Of a DNA stretch of 64,000 bases, positions 59,683-64,000 are shown one piece after another. Source of the stretch: Eggerthella timonensis. GTDB lineage: Bacteria; Actinomycetota; Coriobacteriia; Coriobacteriales; Eggerthellaceae. The position numbers and the translations under genes are program-made. The DNA is taken from the NCBI RefSeq assembly GCF_900184265.1, contig NZ_FXXA01000002.1, positions 700,734-764,733 on the forward strand, given 5' to 3'. Numbering within the stretch: the stretch's first letter is position 1; every line of letters begins with the position of its first letter. The notes under the pieces are model-generated. The model was not told the origin of the DNA and did not search any database. It saw nothing but the letters and a program-made list of their open reading frames with translations.

Positions 59683-61329
59683 TTACTCGGCCGCCGCTGC
59701 GATGGCGCTTTGCGCCGAGATGCGACCGAAGATCAGGCACTCGGCAACGTTGCCGCCGCCTTCGTAATAATGACCCCAGATGGAGCCGAACTCGCCGGCG
59801 GAGTACAGGCCGGGAATAGGATTGCCGTCATAGTCGAGAATCGCGCCGTCGGCAGCGCGCACGGGGCCGCCGTCGGTGTTGAGGAACGACGGCGCGCACA
59901 GTTGCGCGTAGAACGGCGGCGTCTGCACCGGCACGAGCGTGCTTTCGGGGCGGTGGAAGAAGATGTCCTTGCCGTTTGCGCAGCACTCGTTCCACTGATC
60001 GACGGTGGTCACCAGCTCGTCGACGGGAACTTCCATCAGCGCAGCCAGCTCTTCGATGGTATTGGCGGCATGGGCGTAGCCCTTCTCATCGGGCGTGGCC
60101 CCGTCGTCCGACGGCGGGATGGCACCCTGCGCCAGCCCCTCCGAGTCGAACACGAACCACGCCTTCGATGGCATGGGCAGGTGCGGCCACTCGCCGCCGA
60201 ACTGCATATGGCCGTGGCGCGAGCCCACATGCACGCTCATGTCGGACATATACGGGTACTTCTCGCGCACGTTGTAGCCGTCCCAGTCCATGTAGAAGCG
60301 GCGGCCGTTGGTGCCAACGGTGATGCCGAAGCCCTTCGGGGCGGGTTTGAAGATCGGCGGGTTCGTGTACGCGGTGTTCTCGAGGTCGCGCCCCGCCATC
60401 CAGAATCCGGCCACGTTGTTCATGTGCCAGAAATCCGCGCCGATCTGAGCGCACATGCGGTGCCCGTCGCCGGTGTTCAGCGAGCCGGCAGCGGGGACGG
60501 CGGCACCCTGCCCGAGGTAGTTCTGCATCATCTCGGGGCTGTGCTCGAAGCCGCCAAGGCACAGGATGACGCCGCGCTTGGCGCGTATGCGCTTCTGGTT
60601 CTTCTCGCCCGCGACGACGCCCGTTATCGCGCCGGTCTCGGCGTCCTGCACGAGGTCGACCAGCGGCGTGCCGGGGCGGTACTCAACCGTGTCGCCGTGC
60701 TTGGCAACTGCTTCTTCCAGGAACACCTGCACGTGGTTGGGCCCTTTGACCTCCACATCCTTGTTCTTGCCGATGGCGAAGTAACCGAACGCGTACGAGT
60801 TCTCCAGCTCATGGTACTCGGCGTTGCGCTCCTCGGGGTCGGTCGTGGGCTCGGTGATGCTCATCTCGTCTTTGTTGGCGCCCATCTCGATGACCCAGTC
60901 GTACACCCAGCCGAGCCCTTCTGCGTAGGCGTCCAGCACGTCGTCGGGCGTGGTGCCGTGCGCCAGCTGCTTCATGTAGGAGCTCATGGCCTTCACGTCT
61001 TTGGTCCAGATGGAGTCGCCCTTGCAGAACGGGCTGTTGCCGCTGGGCGTGGAACCCTTCTCGATGAGCAGGCACGACGCGCCGTTGCCTTCGGTAGCGA
61101 CGGTGAGCGCTGCGGCGTGTCCGGCGATGCCGCCGCCCACGACGACGACGTCGAACTCCTCGTCCCACGTGCCGTCGTCGCTGGTGCTCGCAGCCGTGCT
61201 CGAACCGCCCGACGGCGCGCAGCCTGCCAGTCCCATGGCCGCTGCTCCTGCCAGCGCGATGCCTGCGGTCTTCACGAACCCGCGGCGCGTCTGCGCCGGG
61301 CCCGCGATCATGCTCTCTTTGGTGCTCAT
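59683..61329 (-). CDS. Tat-exported FAD-dependent reductase lipoprotein
   Basis: Flavoprotein of the fumarate reductase-like family, 548 residues. Twin-arginine signal QTRRGFVKTAGIALAG at 13-28, lipobox LAGC with Cys 37, FAD motif VVVVGGGIAG at 61-70. No FMN-binding domain, as in the gene at 9215. The C-terminal GEFGSIWGHYYEGGGNVAECLIFGRISAQ segment is typical of the FAD-domain end. Start ATG 61329 follows AAGGAGGGG closely; an upstream in-frame start at 61362 has no site of its own. It is divergent from a LuxR-type regulator. Likely a respiratory reductase of an unknown organic acceptor. Confidence 0.86.
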   Translation of the reverse strand: MSTKESMIAGPAQTRRGFVKTAGIALAGAAAMGLAGCAPSGGSSTAASTSDDGTWDEEFDVVVVGGGIAGHAAALTVATEGNGASCLLIEKGSTPSGNSPFCKGDSIWTKDVKAMSSYMKQLAHGTTPDDVLDAYAEGLGWVYDWVIEMGANKDEMSITEPTTDPEERNAEYHELENSYAFGYFAIGKNKDVEVKGPNHVQVFLEEAVAKHGDTVEYRPGTPLVDLVQDAETGAITGVVAGEKNQKRIRAKRGVILCLGGFEHSPEMMQNYLGQGAAVPAAGSLNTGDGHRMCAQIGADFWHMNNVAGFWMAGRDLENTAYTNPPIFKPAPKGFGITVGTNGRRFYMDWDGYNVREKYPYMSDMSVHVGSRHGHMQFGGEWPHLPMPSKAWFVFDSEGLAQGAIPPSDDGATPDEKGYAHAANTIEELAALMEVPVDELVTTVDQWNECCANGKDIFFHRPESTLVPVQTPPFYAQLCAPSFLNTDGGPVRAADGAILDYDGNPIPGLYSAGEFGSIWGHYYEGGGNVAECLIFGRISAQSAIAAAAE

Positions 61330-61471
61330 AACCCCTCCTTGATTGCGTAGAATCGACAACAACCCAGATCATCGTGGTTTGCGCGCGTCTTGCCCATCGG
61401 CGAAAAGGGAGATTTTGGCTGATGAGGCGCATCCCCAAAACGGATGATGTTGCGCCGCTCGTCGGCCGGTG

Positions 61472-61477
61472 TATGAT
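61472..61477 (+). promoter_or_regulatory. Putative -10 element (TATGAT) of third LuxR-type gene
   Basis: GTGTATGATGGG, 35 bases before GTG 61507, in the 177-base divergent region with the flavoprotein gene. Confidence 0.4.
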
Positions 61478-61506
61478 GGGGCGACCGAAGCTGTTGGGAG
61501 GGATCG

Positions 61507-62937
61507 GTGCTAAGCGCTGTCAAACACTATCGCACCGCGTGGTGCATTGCCATGGGTTGGGCCTTGCTGGCTGCATGGGCCGACCTGTTCGGCCATTCGG
61601 CGGGGTTCGCACAGTCGTACTCGGGGCTGGTGGGCCTCGGCAATATGAGGATCTATTGGCTGCTGGGGTTGCTGCTTCTGGCGGCAGCCATGGCGGCGCT
61701 CCCTCGCGCTTTCGAGCGTTCGAAGCGCATCCTGTTCTTCTGCATGCCGTTGGCCGCTTCGTTCGGCACCATGGCGTTCGCCGTTGCGGCGCAGCAGACC
61801 TTCTTCCAGCCCGAAGCGGTCGCGCTGCTGGGCATCATCGTAGCAGGCGCAGGCTATACGTGGTTCACCTGCTTGTTCTGCGGCATTCTGGCGAAAACGC
61901 AAAGCATGTCGTGCGCCATCGGGAGCATCGTGGCAAGCCTAGCTTTGAAGACGGTGCTCGTGCAGATGTTCACGGGAGTGCTTTCCGAAGCGATGCAGGT
62001 AGGGCTTGCCATCATGTTGCCGTTCGCCATCGCTGCGCTGGCGGAAGCGGGGGAGCGCGGCCCGCGCACCCGCGTCGAAGACGACGAATGGGTGCCCGCG
62101 CTCGGAGCGACGAATTCGTATCGCTATGTGGTTCCGCAGATCCTCGTAGCCGCGCTGGCGGTTGCCACCACGCGCGTTCTGACCCCGCTTGGCTTCTTCG
62201 GCGACCCGCTCAACCAGTTCACGGGAACGATGCCGTCCGTCGTCGGAACGTTGAGCGTGGCTGCCGTGCTCGTGGGCCTGTCGTACGCCGTGTTAGTCAA
62301 GCGCGCGAAAACCCACCTCAATCGCAGGTTCATGCCCGCGTTTCTCGTGGTGCTTATCGCATTTTTCGTATCGGCCCTTGCACCCTCGTCTCAGGGCGTC
62401 GTGTCGGCTGCCGCTGAGGTGTTCATCACCGCGGTGGAGGCGCTCGCCCATGCGCTGTTTTGGACGCTGGCCGTCACGGCGATCCGCCTTAAAGGCGCAT
62501 CGCCGTTCCGCGTCGTCGGGCTGGCGGCAGGGTTTTACGACGTGGTGTCTATCGTGTGGGTGGCAGGCTTCTTCAGTTTGGGCGTGGTGAACAATGCGAT
62601 CATCCTGCTGGTCGCGCTCGTGCTGGTCGCGCTTGTCATCTGGTTGGTTGATCGCAGTGGGGGAGAGGATCGTCCCGCAACGCCTCCTGAGTTGGTCGTC
62701 GACCGTCGCAGCGAGATAGCCGAACGTGCCGGATTGTCTCCGCGTGAGACCGAGGTGTTCATGATGCTGGCCCAGGGTCGATCGCGCGCGTTCATCAGCG
62801 AAGAATTGGTGTTGTCGGAGGGCACGGTGAAAACCCACATCTCGCATATATATACTAAGTTGAACGTGCACGGCCGTCAGGAGATGTTCGACCTCCTGCT
62901 GGCCGAAGACTCCGAAGCCGGCGAGCGTTCTCGATAA
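61507..62937 (+). CDS. LuxR-type regulator with polytopic membrane domain
   Basis: 476 residues. About 12 hydrophobic segments cover residues 10-385; a LuxR-type helix-turn-helix is at about 400-462 (LSPRETEVFMMLAQGRSRAFISEELVL, KTHISHIYTKLNVHGRQEMFDLL). It is the third member of this architecture in the window. The start is GTG 61507 with GGGAGGGAT upstream. It is divergent from the flavoprotein at 59683-61329 and is its likely regulator. The three regulators differ strongly in their membrane parts, as would be expected if each senses a different compound. Confidence 0.87.
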   Translation: MLSAVKHYRTAWCIAMGWALLAAWADLFGHSAGFAQSYSGLVGLGNMRIYWLLGLLLLAAAMAALPRAFERSKRILFFCMPLAASFGTMAFAVAAQQTFFQPEAVALLGIIVAGAGYTWFTCLFCGILAKTQSMSCAIGSIVASLALKTVLVQMFTGVLSEAMQVGLAIMLPFAIAALAEAGERGPRTRVEDDEWVPALGATNSYRYVVPQILVAALAVATTRVLTPLGFFGDPLNQFTGTMPSVVGTLSVAAVLVGLSYAVLVKRAKTHLNRRFMPAFLVVLIAFFVSALAPSSQGVVSAAAEVFITAVEALAHALFWTLAVTAIRLKGASPFRVVGLAAGFYDVVSIVWVAGFFSLGVVNNAIILLVALVLVALVIWLVDRSGGEDRPATPPELVVDRRSEIAERAGLSPRETEVFMMLAQGRSRAFISEELVLSEGTVKTHISHIYTKLNVHGRQEMFDLLLAEDSEAGERSR

Positions 62938-63260
62938 GGCGCGTTTGCGCGGGGCCTTGTATGCCGCATCCGCCAATTGTCAGGTTTCGGTGTCGGGCTG
63001 TTGCGGAAAAATTTCCTTTTGGAAAAATTATGCGGTTGGTTGTGCACGCCTTATGTTTGGCAACGCACTCATGTTCGATGCGTCCCGTGCATGACTTTTC
63101 CGTTTGTTTCCATCGCTATACAGAACGAGGGAATCAATTGCGGATAATATCCAATATCGGGCCGAAAACTGCATAAAGTAGAAAACCTCGCCGCTCAACA
63201 TTTTTGTGCATTTGAACAATTTACTTATTCGTTTTGCTCAAATGTCCACGTAATTTCATG

Positions 63261-63424
63261 TTGCAGATGAACAAAAAAGATGGTATAACTGGCTCATCGG
63301 CAAATCTGGAAAGACTTGCCACGGCGGGCTCAAAGCCGCGGCGCTCTATCCAGCAAAGCTGCAGTTTGTAGTTGTGCCATCCAATAGGCAACGCCGGAAG
63401 CGCTGCCGGAGAAAGGAGACTGTC
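63261..63424 (+). promoter_or_regulatory. Promoter and structured leader of amidinotransferase gene
   Basis: A promoter fits TTGCAG (63261-63266), 17 bases, TATAAC (63284-63289). The remaining leader (about 63296-63424) can form a hairpin GGCAA/TTGCC with a TCT-GGAA-AGA tip (63299-63320), GGCT/AGCC (63327-63335) and GTTGTGCC/GGCAAC (63371-63392). GGCAAA and CAAAGCCGCGG recall parts of the c-di-GMP-I (GEMM) riboswitch, but the order between them does not fit cleanly. It is a candidate riboswitch or attenuator, not an identified one. The upstream part of the gap (62938-63260) is AT-rich and shows nothing else. Confidence 0.4.
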
Positions 63425-64000
63425 ATGGCGAAGATAGTCAGCTCTTGGAACGACTGGGACCCGCTGAAGCGCGTGATCGTGGGCCGCTGCGACTACTCGA
63501 TGATCCCGCCCGAGGAGCCCGCGACCTCTGAGAAGGTGCCCGTCGACTCCGAGATGCGCGGCATGTGGGGCCCGCGCCCCACGGCCACCGTCGAGCGCGG
63601 CAACGAGTGCCTCGACAACCTCGTCAAGATCCTCGAGGACCGCGGCGTGGTCGTCGACCGCCCGACGCCCTTGCAGTGGAACCAGGCCATCGGCACGCCC
63701 GACTTCCGCAACGACTCCATGATGACCTGCATGCCGCCCCGCGACATCCTGCTCACCGTCGGCAACGAGATCATGGCGTCCGCGAACTCCTTCCGCTGCC
63801 GCTACTTCGAGTACCTGGCCTACTGGCCGCTCATGAAGCAGTACTTCGACGAGGACCCCGAGTTCAAGTGGACCCAGGCCCCCCGCCCCCGCTTGACGGA
63901 CGCCTCCTACAAGCACAACTACTACGACGAGAAGATCACCCTCGAGGAGCGCCTCGTGCGCACGGCCAACAAGGACTTCGTCACGACCGAGGTCGAGCCG
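63425..64000 (+). CDS. Glycine amidinotransferase-like protein, 3' end outside window
   Basis: 192 residues are visible and the frame runs off the end. The protein aligns by eye with vertebrate L-arginine:glycine amidinotransferase (AGAT): SSWNDWDPLKRVIVGR (human NEWDPLEEVIVGR), a TPDF segment, PPRDILLTVGNEIMASANSFRCRYFEYLAYWPLMKQYF, and FVTTEVEP before the edge. AGAT moves the amidino group of arginine to glycine, giving guanidinoacetate and ornithine. The catalytic Asp/His/Cys lie beyond the window, so activity and acceptor are not proven. The start ATG 63425 follows GAAAGGAG. It has its own promoter and a structured leader. Confidence 0.85.
   Translation, partial: MAKIVSSWNDWDPLKRVIVGRCDYSMIPPEEPATSEKVPVDSEMRGMWGPRPTATVERGNECLDNLVKILEDRGVVVDRPTPLQWNQAIGTPDFRNDSMMTCMPPRDILLTVGNEIMASANSFRCRYFEYLAYWPLMKQYFDEDPEFKWTQAPRPRLTDASYKHNYYDEKITLEERLVRTANKDFVTTEVEP

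Noticed and set aside
63281-63424. Guanidine or c-di-GMP-I riboswitch as a firm call
   Set aside because: No mini-ykkC or guanidine-III core is visible, and the GEMM-like pieces are separated by an insertion that does not fit the known fold. Kept as an unnamed structured leader.

Overview
This 64 kb high-GC window reads as chromosome of a gut Coriobacteriia member, most likely Eggerthellaceae (Eggerthella or Gordonibacter type). The reasons are four Tat-exported flavoprotein lipoproteins of the fumarate-reductase type, each divergent from its own regulator; three LuxR-type regulators with a polytopic membrane domain; a NapGH-type quinol-oxidising module; and large BspA/InlB-type surface proteins. 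The species is inferred from gene content only.

Layout. 1-2.4 kb: end of a molybdoenzyme respiratory operon (TorD-like chaperone, NapG-like, NapH-like). 2.4-9.2 kb: lipoprotein, rlmH, an M6-type metalloprotease with a variant sorting signal, xth, folE, an ACT-domain protein. 9.2-22.9 kb: three flavoprotein/regulator divergent pairs, with catalase, a tiny membrane protein and a serpin lipoprotein between them. 22.9-29.2 kb: PucR-type regulator, tRNA-Leu(CAA), PepV-like dipeptidase, tyrosine phosphatase, LytTR response regulator, orphan DUF559-like nuclease. 29.5-51.4 kb: a surface locus with a 3367-residue BspA/LRR/InlB adhesin, two related membrane-anchored accessory proteins around a small secreted subunit, a 1737-residue protein with 16 InlB-type repeats, a small winged-helix protein and a small membrane protein. 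It is bracketed by two paralogous transmembrane genes, each broken by a -1 frame change in its Pro-rich linker. 51.5-64 kb: small hypothetical, exported rubrerythrin, glucose-6-phosphate isomerase, hypF-hypC-hypD, a fourth flavoprotein/LuxR pair, and the 5' part of a glycine amidinotransferase-like gene behind a structured leader.

Non-coding elements are unusually rich. There are three perfect 16-bp parS-type palindromes (8836, 57310, 58031) and one near match (16820); two of the perfect ones lie inside hypF and hypD. There are four copies of a roughly 120-bp inverted-repeat element, two of which bracket the orphan nuclease gene. REP-like palindromes of two sequence types are present, one inserted in frame inside hypF. 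A separate 31-bp perfect inverted repeat lies at 12.7 kb.

How it fits together. The window shows a respiratory, surface-active anaerobe. Quinol-linked and flavin-based terminal reductases are each paired with a private regulator. Oxygen or peroxide defence (catalase, exported rubrerythrin) may share an AT-rich operator. Hydrogenase maturation supplies an electron-donor route. The adhesin locus, the serpin and the M6 protease face the host or the gut community.
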